Virus record (IMG/VR): IMGVR_UViG_3300028581_000201
Span: 1 to 27,603 of that record
Reading direction: 5' to 3' (one strand)
DNA length: 27,603 nt
Source of the DNA: a virus
Notes under the pieces: generated by a model
Database searches by the model: none
What the model saw: only the letters and a program-made list of their open reading frames with translations
What the model was told of the DNA's origin: nothing
In this document: positions 1-6,430 of the stretch, piece after piece
How the letters are laid out: each line of letters begins with the position of its first letter
Numbering within the stretch: the first letter of the stretch is position 1
Program-made: the position numbers and the translations under genes

Positions 1-84
1 AGACTTTGCATCTTCTGACAATGCTTCTCTAGGTTTTTCCCAACCTCCCATGAATCTACCGAGTGATGAACAACGTATTTTCAT
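1..84 (-). CDS. Probable phage exonuclease, N-terminal fragment (YqaJ / PD-(D/E)XK type)
   Basis: Leftward gene starting with ATG at 84-82 and running off the window edge, so only 28 residues are visible (begins MKIRCSSLGRFMGG, then a WEKPREALSE stretch). The opening pattern, a basic residue followed by SSLG and then a hydrophobic/Gly pair and 'LSE' about ten residues on, resembles the start of phage YqaJ-like recombination exonucleases. The next gene upstream encodes a Rad52-like annealing protein, and such exonuclease/annealing pairs are classical in phages. The catalytic core lies outside the window, so the call rests on a short motif and context. A dedicated promoter sits at 112-139. Confidence 0.45.
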   Translation of the reverse strand, partial: MKIRCSSLGRFMGGWEKPREALSEDAKS

Positions 85-111
85 TTTATTATTCAATTGA
101 TAATTGAGTTT

Positions 112-149
112 ATTATACTATATATGGTATAGATGTAAATAGGCAAATT
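112..149 (-). promoter_or_regulatory. Leftward promoter with 16-bp upstream box (copy 1)
   Basis: On the minus strand, -35 TTTACA (139-134), a 16-nt spacer and a perfect -10 TATAAT (117-112), 27 nt before the ATG at 84. The -35 is embedded in AATTTGCCTATTTACA (149-134), repeated exactly at 1747-1732. The box overlaps the stop codon of the annealing-protein gene. It probably drives the exonuclease gene, and the shared part upstream of the -35 may be an operator or activator site. Confidence 0.7.
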
Positions 150-819
150 AGCTTACTCTATCAATCTGTTTTAACTTCTCGGATATAAGCAATCCATACT
201 CTGACGTATGTACTCCCTCCGCTATTAGCTGTCCTTCGATAGTTGACAGTTGTTCAGGAGTGGTCGAATTTGCGATAAATTGCCGTATTCTAGCGTCTTC
301 GGGGTTCTTTAGGCTCCCGTCATCATTCGAGTACCTTGGAGTGAATTCTAGGGCATTTTTACGACCTATATCCCTACCAAATAATTTCCCTATATGTTCA
401 ACTGCGTCTTTTATAGCGTAAGATTTAGCTGCTGGTAATCCTATTTGTACTGCATTTGCTTTCATGCTTGAGGCTGAGAATGATGCTCCCTTATCAATCT
501 GCATCGGGGATGCCCCTACTCCGTCTTGGTATCTCATCTCTCCAGTAAGTGGATCGCGGTAATGGACCCGAACAGTAACCGCTACAGAATTGAATAATGC
601 TATAGCTTCTTTGACTTCAACGTGCCAGTCTTGGAATAACATTGTCAACGTATTCTCGATTATCTCAATTGGGATGTATTCAATCCCTGCAATCGGATGT
701 TTCTTTACCCACTTGGCGGGGGGATTTTGATTGAGAACTTTCAAAAACTGATCACGATCTGCCTTCTCTTTGGCTAACTTTAACTTCTTGGTGTTGATAT
801 ATGTTACGAGTGTGTTCAT
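148..819 (-). CDS. Rad52/22-family single-strand annealing protein
   Basis: A 223-residue protein for phage homologous recombination: it would anneal complementary single strands exposed by the neighbouring exonuclease. The C-terminal part of the core, residues about 129-154 (PAAKSYAIKDAVEHIGKLFG, then RDIGRK), matches the Rad52-family helix in which an Ala/Lys-rich stretch leads to 'LGxxFGRDLxR'. The centre (residues 78-110) has the expected beta strands ending in a YQDGVGA segment, like the 'DG.G.g' loop of Rad52-like phage proteins. The tail (about 170-220) is variable, as in the family. It starts at ATG 819-817 and its stop overlaps the promoter box of the next gene. Family membership is fairly secure; biochemical activity is inferred. 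Confidence 0.75.
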   Translation of the reverse strand: MNTLVTYINTKKLKLAKEKADRDQFLKVLNQNPPAKWVKKHPIAGIEYIPIEIIENTLTMLFQDWHVEVKEAIALFNSVAVTVRVHYRDPLTGEMRYQDGVGASPMQIDKGASFSASSMKANAVQIGLPAAKSYAIKDAVEHIGKLFGRDIGRKNALEFTPRYSNDDGSLKNPEDARIRQFIANSTTPEQLSTIEGQLIAEGVHTSEYGLLISEKLKQIDRVS

Positions 820-919
820 AGGTATAGGTTTAATAAAATTACGGTAATAATGAGTAATAAATTACAAGTTAAAGATATATAGATTAACTTTTTCAATATA
901 TAGTTTTCAAAAGCTAAAC

Positions 920-1456
920 TCATAAGCTCATACATAAATTGTAATTATTTGAGCCATAACCGTACCAATATCCTTGGAATGACTGTCCTCTGGCATTCCA
1001 TTTGTCATAGGCAAGATCAGTAGCGGTTTTGCAGTTTCGAGCTTGTTCATCGGAAACACCAGGATTATAGAGATCATTCCATTGCCAACATCCGCGATCT
1101 GTTGAATTACTATCCTCGTTATACCCAGTAGCATTATCGTCCAGGTGTCCTTCTGCAATATTCGTACAAAGTGCTACTGCCTGTAATCTGTTTCCATGTT
1201 CTTTCCACTTATTCCAGATATATTCTCCGTATTCTCTTTGTAATCCTTCAGCGTTATAATAATTGAGAATAGTATCCAAATCATATTCAGGAACTTTGGT
1301 TGGTGTTGGACTTGAGATTAGAATAGGACTTGGTGTTATTAACACGTCAACGGTTGTTTTTGTTTGAGTAGCTTCGACAGGTACATTAACAGGTATATTG
1401 TTTGCAACTATCCCGCCTAACAGAAAAGCGAGAAAGTAGAGTTTGAGTTTTCTCAT
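920..1456 (-). CDS. Secreted lysozyme-like endolysin / transglycosylase
   Basis: A 178-residue protein likely to cut peptidoglycan. Residues 1-28 form a signal peptide or signal anchor (Lys/Arg start, then a hydrophobic run FLAFLLGGIVA), followed by a Pro/Thr/Ser-rich linker (about 40-57) and a lysozyme-like domain (about 60-175). Glu102 in NIAEGH is the likely catalytic acid. The later CWQWNDLYNPGVSDEQA (123-139) parallels the 'G.WQIN...H..VS' segment of lytic transglycosylases and lysozyme-like enzymes, and Cys97, Cys123, Cys142 and Cys175 could form disulfides. It overlaps the start of the preceding gene by ATGA (1453-1456). A secretory signal on the lysin suggests export by the host Sec system rather than release through a pore-forming holin alone; no holin is visible. 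Placement in the early block is unusual. Confidence 0.7.
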   Translation of the reverse strand: MRKLKLYFLAFLLGGIVANNIPVNVPVEATQTKTTVDVLITPSPILISSPTPTKVPEYDLDTILNYYNAEGLQREYGEYIWNKWKEHGNRLQAVALCTNIAEGHLDDNATGYNEDSNSTDRGCWQWNDLYNPGVSDEQARNCKTATDLAYDKWNARGQSFQGYWYGYGSNNYNLCMSL

Positions 1457-1689
1457 AATCCAGTTTTAAACATCCAACTTTCAACGTTCTGTTTCTCGGA
1501 TAAGATATAGTGGTATGTAAGCATCTTTCGAGTTTTACCACAGTCAGTACAAATTAGTATCTCACGCTCAAAATCTGCAACTATATGATCGGTATCATAA
1601 TTACATAGGCAATCCCTAGTGATTGAGATGTGTTCTCCCCTGTGATCGGTTGTGTCGATTGTGTCGATTGTGTAGGTATTCATATTCAT
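1453..1689 (-). CDS. Small zinc-ribbon-like protein, unknown function
   Basis: A 78-residue protein of unknown function. Two cysteine pairs are visible: CLC near residue 28 and CTDCGK near residue 50, about 20 residues apart, as in small zinc ribbons. The N-terminus is Thr/Asp rich and encoded by near-repeats (gattgtgtcgattgtgt on the plus strand around 1655-1672). It is the first gene after the promoter at 1710-1737 and is coupled to the lysozyme gene by an ATGA overlap. It could be a small DNA- or RNA-binding regulator, but nothing decides this. Confidence 0.5.
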   Translation of the reverse strand: MNMNTYTIDTIDTTDHRGEHISITRDCLCNYDTDHIVADFEREILICTDCGKTRKMLTYHYILSEKQNVESWMFKTGL

Positions 1690-1709
1690 AATTAAAATTG
1701 TAATAATTC

Positions 1710-1747
1710 ATTATATCATATGTAGTATCATTGTAAATAGGCAAATT
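1710..1747 (-). promoter_or_regulatory. Leftward promoter with 16-bp upstream box (copy 2)
   Basis: On the minus strand, -35 TTTACA (1737-1732), 16-nt spacer, -10 TATAAT (1715-1710), 20 nt before the ATG at 1689. The box AATTTGCCTATTTACA (1747-1732) is identical to that at 149-134 although the spacer sequences differ, so the identity is not a simple duplication of the whole promoter. It probably drives the zinc-ribbon and lysozyme genes. Confidence 0.75.
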
Positions 1748-1752
1748 GTTAC

Positions 1753-2181
1753 CTAAAACTGGGATAGTGGGTTAGCTTTCAGTATGTCTCTGGTATAGAC
1801 AACATTGTCATATTTGTTGTAAGCAATATATCGTGCCATTTTAACCTCACCAATAAAAGTTTCGAATATATTTAGTTCTATCTTGAAATTCAGTAGTATT
1901 TTTTCATATACAAGCTCAAAACCTTTATTTCTACGTATCTTTTCTACTAATCCTAATGCAGCTTTTTCTTGAATAACAGGTTTGAACTCTGTAGGGAGGT
2001 TATCTACATATTTTTTGCAGTCAATCCATTCCTGCTTACTAGGTGGTTGTTTTGCTGGTACGATACGATGGTATGTTTTTGAAGCTTCATCTATTTCATA
2101 TTGATCTGTCTTCTTAGGTAAGTTTTGGACTCCTTGAAAAAATTCGAATTTGTTTTGAATAAGAGATGCAAGTGTACTCAT
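1753..2181 (-). CDS. Hypothetical early phage protein
   Basis: A 142-residue protein that I do not recognise. It is mixed alpha/beta, soluble and lysine rich, with no signal, membrane segment or cysteine cluster. The N-terminus (MSTLASLIQNKFEFFQG) is probably helical, and the segment at residues about 30-110 carries several Trp/Lys/Phe positions. It lies 5 nt downstream of the 2187-2447 gene in the leftward operon and is followed by promoter copy 2. Its position between a replication protein and recombination genes suggests a role in DNA replication or recombination, but this is only context. Confidence 0.55.
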   Translation of the reverse strand: MSTLASLIQNKFEFFQGVQNLPKKTDQYEIDEASKTYHRIVPAKQPPSKQEWIDCKKYVDNLPTEFKPVIQEKAALGLVEKIRRNKGFELVYEKILLNFKIELNIFETFIGEVKMARYIAYNKYDNVVYTRDILKANPLSQF

Positions 2182-2186
2182 AAGTT

Positions 2187-2447
2187 TTATACAATTAGGT
2201 CAGATAGTAACGGCGTGTGCTGTATGTCTTTAATATGATAATTTGCACATTCGTACGTTTTATCAATGTCCAGTTTGAACTCTATAATGTAGGATTTATT
2301 GATACACGTACCGTCTTTGAGTTCAACGAATTGTGTATTAGAATTTAATACGGTCATTTTTTGATCTCCTGTCATCTTATATTCAGATTTGTTTGTCATT
2401 TTTACCGTATATATCTTGTAATTTTCTGGTATTTCAGATAATTTCAT
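2187..2447 (-). CDS. Hypothetical small early protein
   Basis: An 86-residue protein of unknown function. The predicted pattern is mostly beta strands (IYTVKM, EYKMTG, MTVLNSN, FVELKDG, CINKSYIIEFK), which would fit a small OB- or SH3-like fold. It overlaps the stop of the helix-turn-helix replication gene (ATGA, 2444-2447) and is preceded by one of the clearest Shine-Dalgarno sequences in the window, so it is probably translated efficiently. No motif decides its role. Confidence 0.55.
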   Translation of the reverse strand: MKLSEIPENYKIYTVKMTNKSEYKMTGDQKMTVLNSNTQFVELKDGTCINKSYIIEFKLDIDKTYECANYHIKDIQHTPLLSDLIV

Positions 2448-3172
2448 AATTTAGTCACCCCCTTTGATTGTATTTTCAATTTTTCTTGATTTAGAAATTG
2501 GATTAGTTTCCCCATTTTATTTTCAAGTTCAATCGGAGTGCTTATCTGTGGTGCATAAGGTTTACGCATAATCTCTGGAAGTTGAGTAAGTAGGTTATTC
2601 ATTCTCTCCTCACCGAATTGAATAATCAATCTTTCAAGTGAGGCTCGTTGGCTTTTATTGCCTAATAATCTTTCATAGGTAGGGTTTACGCCTTTGAATT
2701 TATCAATATAGAGATTTAGATTTGCGACCTTAGTCGCTAATATATTATTATTCTTATCATTTTTATCATTCTCTACATTCTTATCATTATTGTTTGGTTC
2801 AATCTGTTGTACAATCTGCGTTCTATCTGCGTTCAATCTGCGTTCAGTTTCCTGATACTGACTATAGTTTAATATCGTCACAACAGTATATTTGTTAGTA
2901 GATTTGCGTTCAACATATTTGTCTTTCTCTAACTGATCTAACCAAAACCATATAGTTCCGACAGCCATCTTCAATTCTTCTTTTGCAGTATTACGACCCA
3001 TTATGAATTGACCAGTTGTGATGTGTACTTTCTGTCTCCCATTAAATACGTCCTGATCTTGATGATTTGCCTTGAGAAGACACCATATCCATACCTTTAG
3101 CCCTTTTTCGCTTGTGAAGATTGTATTTTCGAGTAGTTTCCTATGTAGTTTTATCCACCCTTGAGTTTTCAT
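2444..3172 (-). CDS. Phage replication protein with winged-helix N-terminus (replisome organizer / DnaD-like)
   Basis: A 242-residue protein. Residues 1-105 match the N-terminal region common to phage replication initiators: GWIKLHRKLLENTIF, then WIWCLLKANH, a ITTGQFIMGRN strand/turn, and a helix-turn-helix (AVGTIWFWLDQLEKDKYVER) with a beta wing (NKYTVVTILNYSQYQ). In relatives this part binds the origin. The middle (about 110-150) is Asn/Asp/Lys rich and probably a linker. The C-terminus (150-235) is helical and may contact the host helicase or loader, as in DnaD/gp-O-type proteins. It lies in the leftward early operon with recombination genes. No DnaD motif is clear, so the subfamily is left open. 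The upstream gene overlaps by 32 nt. Confidence 0.65.
   Translation of the reverse strand: MKTQGWIKLHRKLLENTIFTSEKGLKVWIWCLLKANHQDQDVFNGRQKVHITTGQFIMGRNTAKEELKMAVGTIWFWLDQLEKDKYVERKSTNKYTVVTILNYSQYQETERRLNADRTQIVQQIEPNNNDKNVENDKNDKNNNILATKVANLNLYIDKFKGVNPTYERLLGNKSQRASLERLIIQFGEERMNNLLTQLPEIMRKPYAPQISTPIELENKMGKLIQFLNQEKLKIQSKGVTKL
2455..2465 (-). promoter_or_regulatory. Strong Shine-Dalgarno for the 2187-2447 gene
   Basis: On the minus strand AAAGGGGGTGA lies 7 nt before the ATG at 2447-2445. It matches the ideal AAGGAGGTGA at nine of ten positions. It is notable because most other starts in the window have no such site, and it implies that the host ribosome carries the usual anti-Shine-Dalgarno. 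Confidence 0.55.
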
Positions 3173-3362
3173 AATTCATTATTAAACTTCTAACCTCCAA
3201 AAGTAAGTCATTATATACAGTTATCAGTCTATTTGCATTATCTTCATTCATCATGTCCATCGGATATTGTCTACCGAATTGAGCGTAGGTATATGAGATG
3301 TGGTTGATCTCGTTTAGAAGTCCTTTTAGTTTTAGCAGTTTAGCTTGAGTTTCAATATTCAT
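3141..3362 (-). CDS. Hypothetical small helical protein, first gene of the early operon
   Basis: A 73-residue, mostly alpha-helical protein. It begins ten nucleotides from the -10 of the leftward promoter, so its transcript would have only a few nucleotides of leader. Its 3' end overlaps the replication gene by 32 nt in another frame. The heptad-like spacing of Leu/Ile (LLKLKGLLNEI; LITVYNDLLLEVRSLIM) suggests a short helical bundle or coiled coil. I do not recognise the family. As the first early gene it could be a regulator or host-takeover peptide, which is speculation. Confidence 0.5.
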   Translation of the reverse strand: MNIETQAKLLKLKGLLNEINHISYTYAQFGRQYPMDMMNEDNANRLITVYNDLLLEVRSLIMNYENSRVDKTT

Positions 3363-3372
3363 AATTAGGATA

Positions 3373-3411
3373 ATAATATACTATTTTTTGTAGAATGTAA
3401 ATACCGAAATT
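3373..3411 (-). promoter_or_regulatory. Leftward early promoter with variant upstream box (copy 3)
   Basis: On the minus strand, -35 TTTACA (3401-3396), 17-nt spacer, -10 TATTAT (3378-3373), 10 nt before the ATG at 3362. The upstream box AATTTCGGTATTTACA (3411-3396) matches copies 1 and 2 at 13 of 16 positions; the central GCC is CGG here. It would start the whole leftward operon. Confidence 0.7.
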
Positions 3412-3429
3412 ATCTTATCCTAGTAACCT

Positions 3430-3466
3430 AAAAAACCCCATAGGAAAAATGAAAAACCAATGGGGT
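3430..3466 (-). terminator. Leftward rho-independent terminator in the divergent region
   Basis: On the minus strand, ACCCCAT pairs with ATGGGGT, followed by a T/T mismatch and two more G-C pairs, around a T-rich loop. The distal arm runs straight into six T residues (3435-3430). On the plus strand no T run follows, so the element points leftward. It lies just upstream of the early leftward promoter and would stop antisense transcripts entering from the rightward region. The 224-bp divergent region otherwise shows only promoters. Confidence 0.5.
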
Positions 3467-3536
3467 AGCTTTCGCCACACCTATTATACAAAATCCCCTC
3501 AAGCGAGACCCGCAGGTTTTACTTTTGGGGTTGAAT

Positions 3537-3542
3537 TATAAT
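3537..3542 (+). promoter_or_regulatory. Probable rightward -10 box before the ninG operon
   Basis: TATAAT 44 nt before the ATG at 3587. No good TTGACA-like -35 is found at 16-18 nt. It is the best candidate for the promoter that opens the rightward operon. Confidence 0.35.
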
Positions 3543-3586
3543 ATAGGTATTGCAGTGGGAAAGCAAATAGTTTATGATTTACTAAA

Positions 3587-4099
3587 ATGAAAAAGCCTAC
3601 ACTAAAATCCGCGAAAGCGAAAGCAAGGTACAATTTCAAGGCATATATCAGGGTGAGAGATGCTTTAGCAACTACAAAATCAGTCAATTATTGTATTTGC
3701 TGTACCTGTGAAAAGACTACCAGGTTAGATGGCTCACTTCATGCAGGACACTTCACCCAAGGCTCGCATAATTCTACCTATTTTGAAGAAACAAACGTAC
3801 ATGGTCAATGTCTTACAAAGGAAAGTAATATCTTAATGTTTAACGGAGTATCTAAAAGTATTAAAGACATAAGAAAAGGAGACAAACTATGGGCATTTCA
3901 TAAAGAAACATACGAAAAGACAAAAAGTGAAGTATTAGATACAGCACATTTCATCCCAAAAGATTTATATAAAGTTGAACTAGAAAATGGAAAATGTTTC
4001 TATGCTACGGGAGATCATAAAGTTGTCGCAAATAAAAAATGGGTATCAATATATGATATGTTGCATAACCAGTTAGCGTATGATATAAGTGAAGCATGA
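3587..4099 (+). CDS. ninG: NinG-like nuclease N-terminal half fused to split intein N-fragment
   Basis: A 170-residue protein made of an extein half (1-74) and an intein half (75-170). The extein half matches NinG family proteins (recombination nucleases with a zinc/HNH-like core): CICCTCEK at 36-43, then HAGHF (52-56), FEETNVHGQ (66-74). In ordinary NinG proteins the sequence continues directly as 'QCxxCN'. Here Cys75 instead opens an intein: CLTKESNILM is block A and YATGDHKVVANKKWVS contains block B (T-x-x-H type, GDH). The half ends shortly after block B at residue 170. The continuation of both intein and NinG is in the ORF at 4599-4889. The stop overlaps the start of an HNH gene (ATGA, 4096-4099). 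Mature NinG would need protein trans-splicing. Confidence 0.85.
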   Translation: MKKPTLKSAKAKARYNFKAYIRVRDALATTKSVNYCICCTCEKTTRLDGSLHAGHFTQGSHNSTYFEETNVHGQCLTKESNILMFNGVSKSIKDIRKGDKLWAFHKETYEKTKSEVLDTAHFIPKDLYKVELENGKCFYATGDHKVVANKKWVSIYDMLHNQLAYDISEA

Positions 4100-4697
4100 A
4101 AGCATTATTTGACGAAACAGAATATACAAAATGGTATATAAGTGACGAGGGTAAGTTATATTCGATTACAACATATAATAGATCGGATAATAGAAATCGG
4201 ACTCTCCATGAGGTCAAACCAAACATTAACAAAGCTAGGGGATATTTATACGCACGAACAGCAAATAGGAATTACCAAATTCATAGATTAGTAGCCTCTG
4301 CATTTATACCAAATCCAAATAATAAGAAATATGTCAATCATAAAGACGGAAACAAACACAATAATCATAAAAACAATCTTGAGTGGTGTACAGCAGTAGA
4401 AAATGCACAACACGCATTAAAAGTGGGACTTACCACACAATTAAAGAAAAACGAAGGTAATATAAAATATAGTCTATATCAATGTAGGGGAGTTGTTGAA
4501 CTAATAAGAGGAGGGATGAGTTACAAGAAAGCGGGAGCTAAATATAACATGCCATATTCGACTGTTGCACATTTGATGCGTGGAAGTAGAAGATCACTAT
4601 GAAAATAATCAAGATTACTAAAGTAAAACCAAAAACTGTATATGCGATTAAGACGACATCTAAGACATATATAGCTGACGGTTTACTTCATCATAAT
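3809..4697 (+). mobile_element. Split intein with inserted homing endonuclease gene in ninG
   Basis: Three parts: IntN codons 3809-4099 (96 residues, starts at Cys), a complete free-standing HNH gene 4096-4602, and IntC codons 4599-4697 (33 residues including Met, ends HHN). The flanking exteins join as ...NVHGQ + CSTCNRF..., restoring the uninterrupted NinG zinc-site motif. The sizes match known split inteins (about 100 + 35). The arrangement corresponds to the published class of 'fractured genes' with split inteins and free-standing endonucleases found in metagenomes. Confidence 0.88.
4096..4602 (+). CDS. NUMOD4/HNH homing endonuclease lodged between split-intein halves
   Basis: A 168-residue protein. 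The N-terminus (about 4-45) fits a NUMOD4 motif (KWYISDEGKLYSI with the typical 'W..i.....Y.vS..G.v' spacing). Residues 55-95 form an HNH nuclease: IHRLVASAFIPNP, then VNHKDGNKHNN and NNLEWCT. The C-terminus (about 125-165) contains a helix-turn-helix like those that fix DNA specificity in this group (GMSYKKAGAKYNMPYSTVAHL). It shares ATGA overlaps with both flanking intein halves, so one transcript yields all three proteins by coupled re-initiation. The expected target is an intein-free ninG allele at the Q/C junction. It is not fused to the intein, unlike standard intein endonucleases. Confidence 0.85.
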   Translation: MKALFDETEYTKWYISDEGKLYSITTYNRSDNRNRTLHEVKPNINKARGYLYARTANRNYQIHRLVASAFIPNPNNKKYVNHKDGNKHNNHKNNLEWCTAVENAQHALKVGLTTQLKKNEGNIKYSLYQCRGVVELIRGGMSYKKAGAKYNMPYSTVAHLMRGSRRSL

Positions 4698-4889
4698 TGC
4701 TCAACTTGTAACCGATTCTATCATGGGAGGTTAGATAAATACCTTATGTTCATGTTAAGAAAATACGGACAGGCCGAAGTAGATAGATTGTATACATTAA
4801 ATGGACAAACAGTAATATATAAAATTGCAGATTATGAACGAATAGCATTGTTTTATAAAGAAAAGTTAGAAAAACTATTACTCAAATGA
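4599..4889 (+). CDS. ninG: Split intein C-fragment fused to NinG C-terminal half
   Basis: A 96-residue protein. Residues 2-33 are the intein C-fragment: block F (VYAIKTTSKTYIADGLL) followed by block G with the canonical penultimate His and terminal Asn (HHN). Cys34 is the +1 splice nucleophile and also the first residue of the NinG half (CSTCNRFYHGRLDKYL), restoring the QCxxCNR zinc motif. Residues 50-95 match the NinG tail (YGQAEVDRLYTLN, TVIYKIADYERI, YKEKLEKL). Trans-splicing with the 3587-4099 product would give a NinG of about 137 residues, close to the usual size. All residues needed for splicing are present. Confidence 0.85.
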   Translation: MKIIKITKVKPKTVYAIKTTSKTYIADGLLHHNCSTCNRFYHGRLDKYLMFMLRKYGQAEVDRLYTLNGQTVIYKIADYERIALFYKEKLEKLLLK

Positions 4890-5191
4890 CATATCTAGCA
4901 CCAGACGGACAAGAATGGCAAAGCAAAAAGATATATCTCAAATACCACAAAAATCAAAAAGAAATAAAGAAACGAAAAGAAGACAGGGAGAACGGAAAAC
5001 GAGATCACAAGAGAGTGCCCCTTTATGGATACTATCGAAATCCAAAAGTAGCAGCATATCAAAAAAAGACATGTGAGAGATGCGAAGAAAGAATAGCAGT
5101 AACCACAACCTGGGATGGAAGAATAGTTTGTCATCCGTGCCACCTATCAATTCTTGATGAGTATGATTCAGACATTCAAGCTCGGAAGTAA
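4886..5191 (+). CDS. Small zinc-finger protein, unknown function
   Basis: A 101-residue, strongly basic protein. The N-terminal half is charged and Lys/Arg rich (KEIKKRKEDRENGKRDHKR). The C-terminal half holds a CERC...CHPC pair (residues about 63-84) typical of a zinc ribbon or treble-clef knuckle. It overlaps the NinG C-half by ATGA (4886-4889). The combination suggests nucleic-acid binding. It is next to a NinG-like nuclease, as small zinc proteins are in the lambda nin region, but I do not recognise the family. Confidence 0.5.
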   Translation: MTYLAPDGQEWQSKKIYLKYHKNQKEIKKRKEDRENGKRDHKRVPLYGYYRNPKVAAYQKKTCERCEERIAVTTTWDGRIVCHPCHLSILDEYDSDIQARK

Positions 5192-5486
5192 GGAACATAG
5201 CTATCAATTCATTCAGTCAGGGAGAGTAAGACTGTGTACGATCTGTCATTCCGTAATCAGAGACACAAACAGAATGGACCATGTAAAGTGCTATGAAAAG
5301 AAGCAAAAGAGATTAGAAAAAGTATTTGATATTCCAAATTACATAAAAAAGCGAAAAGATAACAATTATGAGGGGTATTTAAGAGAACTAGAAGAAATTA
5401 ATAGTAAAAAGCAATACTTTACTCAAGAATATATAGACGGAAGGATAAAGTATCTAGCATCAAAAATTAACGAATACCAACTATGA
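5157..5486 (+). CDS. Small zinc-finger protein, unknown function
   Basis: A 109-residue protein starting at ATG 5157 (a TTG lies just before it; ATG 5163 is also possible). It overlaps the previous gene by about 35 nt in another frame. RLCTICHSVI near residues 25-34, followed by HVKCYE about ten residues later, gives a C-x2-C...H-x2-C zinc site. The rest is helical and charged. The stop overlaps the first glycosyltransferase by ATGA (5483-5486). It was not recognised; the zinc site and basic character suggest a nucleic-acid-binding role. Confidence 0.5.
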   Translation: MSMIQTFKLGSKEHSYQFIQSGRVRLCTICHSVIRDTNRMDHVKCYEKKQKRLEKVFDIPNYIKKRKDNNYEGYLRELEEINSKKQYFTQEYIDGRIKYLASKINEYQL

Positions 5487-6430
5487 GGTTTTGTTTATAC
5501 GGCAACTTTTCAGTATCTTACTGTTCAGAGCAACACCACGCTCTATCTTTAGAGGCGTTAGGACATAAGGTGATAAGATTACAGGAGACTGAGATTACTA
5601 CAAACCTAGTTTTAGAGACATCGTTACAGTCTGATGCACTTATTTGGATTCATTCGCATGGGTTTGTTAATAAGGGAACGTTGTCAATGGAGCAGGTATT
5701 AGACACTTTGAGAGAGAGAGGGATACCGACACTCGCCTATCACCTTGACTTATACATGGGGATCGAAAGATGGAACGAGTATAAGAACTCACCCTACCTT
5801 AATAAACTTCAACATTTCTTTACCGTAGATAAACTCATGGCAGAATGGTTGAATAAGAATACTAAGACTAAAGGACACTTCGTACCTGCGGGAGTATTAC
5901 ACGAAGAATGCTATAGTCTCGATCTACCAAAAAGATATGACGTAGTGTTCACAGGCTCGAAAGGATATCATAGGGAATGGAGTTATCGACCCAAACTAAT
6001 AGACTGGCTTAGAATAACTTATGGCGATAGATTTTACCACTTCGGTGGAGATGGACTAGGAGTCGTCAGAGGTCACGAGCTGAACAAATTATATTCACAG
6101 TCAAAGGTCGTGGTAGGCGACACACTATGTCCCAATTTTACATATCCATGGTATTCAAGTGATCGTCTATGGGATACGCTTGGTAGAAATGGATTTCTAA
6201 TCTATCCAGAAATATACGGCTTGTCCAATTACTTCACAAATGACAAAGATCTTGTATACTATACATACGGAGACTTTGAGGGTCTTAAAAAAAAGATAGA
6301 TTATTATCTTGATCCAAAAAACGAATATGAACGAGAAACAATTAGAAGAACAGGGCATGAAAGATGTAAAAAGGAAGGCACGTATTATCACCGTTGGGGG
6401 GAAATTATTAAGACTGTGTACAATTTGTAA
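5483..6430 (+). CDS. Glycosyltransferase, CgeB/GT-B-like
   Basis: A 315-residue protein with two Rossmann-like halves. The N-half (1-130) begins MRFCLYGNFSVSY and contains ALSLEALGHKVIRL (the 'lkaLGHeV' helix) and an FFTVDKLMAEWL segment. The C-half (135-315) has FVPAG, YDVVFTGSKG, then LYSQSKVVVGDT and RLWDTLGRNGFLIYPEI, the donor-sugar site pattern of CgeB-like / glycosyl transferase group 1 proteins. It is the first gene of a six-gene sugar cassette. Its last 50 residues (FEGLKKKIDYYL...IIKTVYNL) are echoed by the truncated gene at 7124-7399, so the cassette once held a second copy. The HNH gene downstream begins inside its 3' end. Confidence 0.65.
   Translation: MRFCLYGNFSVSYCSEQHHALSLEALGHKVIRLQETEITTNLVLETSLQSDALIWIHSHGFVNKGTLSMEQVLDTLRERGIPTLAYHLDLYMGIERWNEYKNSPYLNKLQHFFTVDKLMAEWLNKNTKTKGHFVPAGVLHEECYSLDLPKRYDVVFTGSKGYHREWSYRPKLIDWLRITYGDRFYHFGGDGLGVVRGHELNKLYSQSKVVVGDTLCPNFTYPWYSSDRLWDTLGRNGFLIYPEIYGLSNYFTNDKDLVYYTYGDFEGLKKKIDYYLDPKNEYERETIRRTGHERCKKEGTYYHRWGEIIKTVYNL

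Noticed and set aside
3481-3536. Second hairpin (CCCC at 3497 with GGGG at 3527) as a rightward terminator
   Set aside because: The pairing is only four bases with a long loop and no T run.
4005-4232. Minus-strand open frame across the intein/HNH junction
   Set aside because: The plus strand has strong intein and NUMOD4-HNH motifs; the minus frame has none, unlike the antisense frame at 17014-17715.
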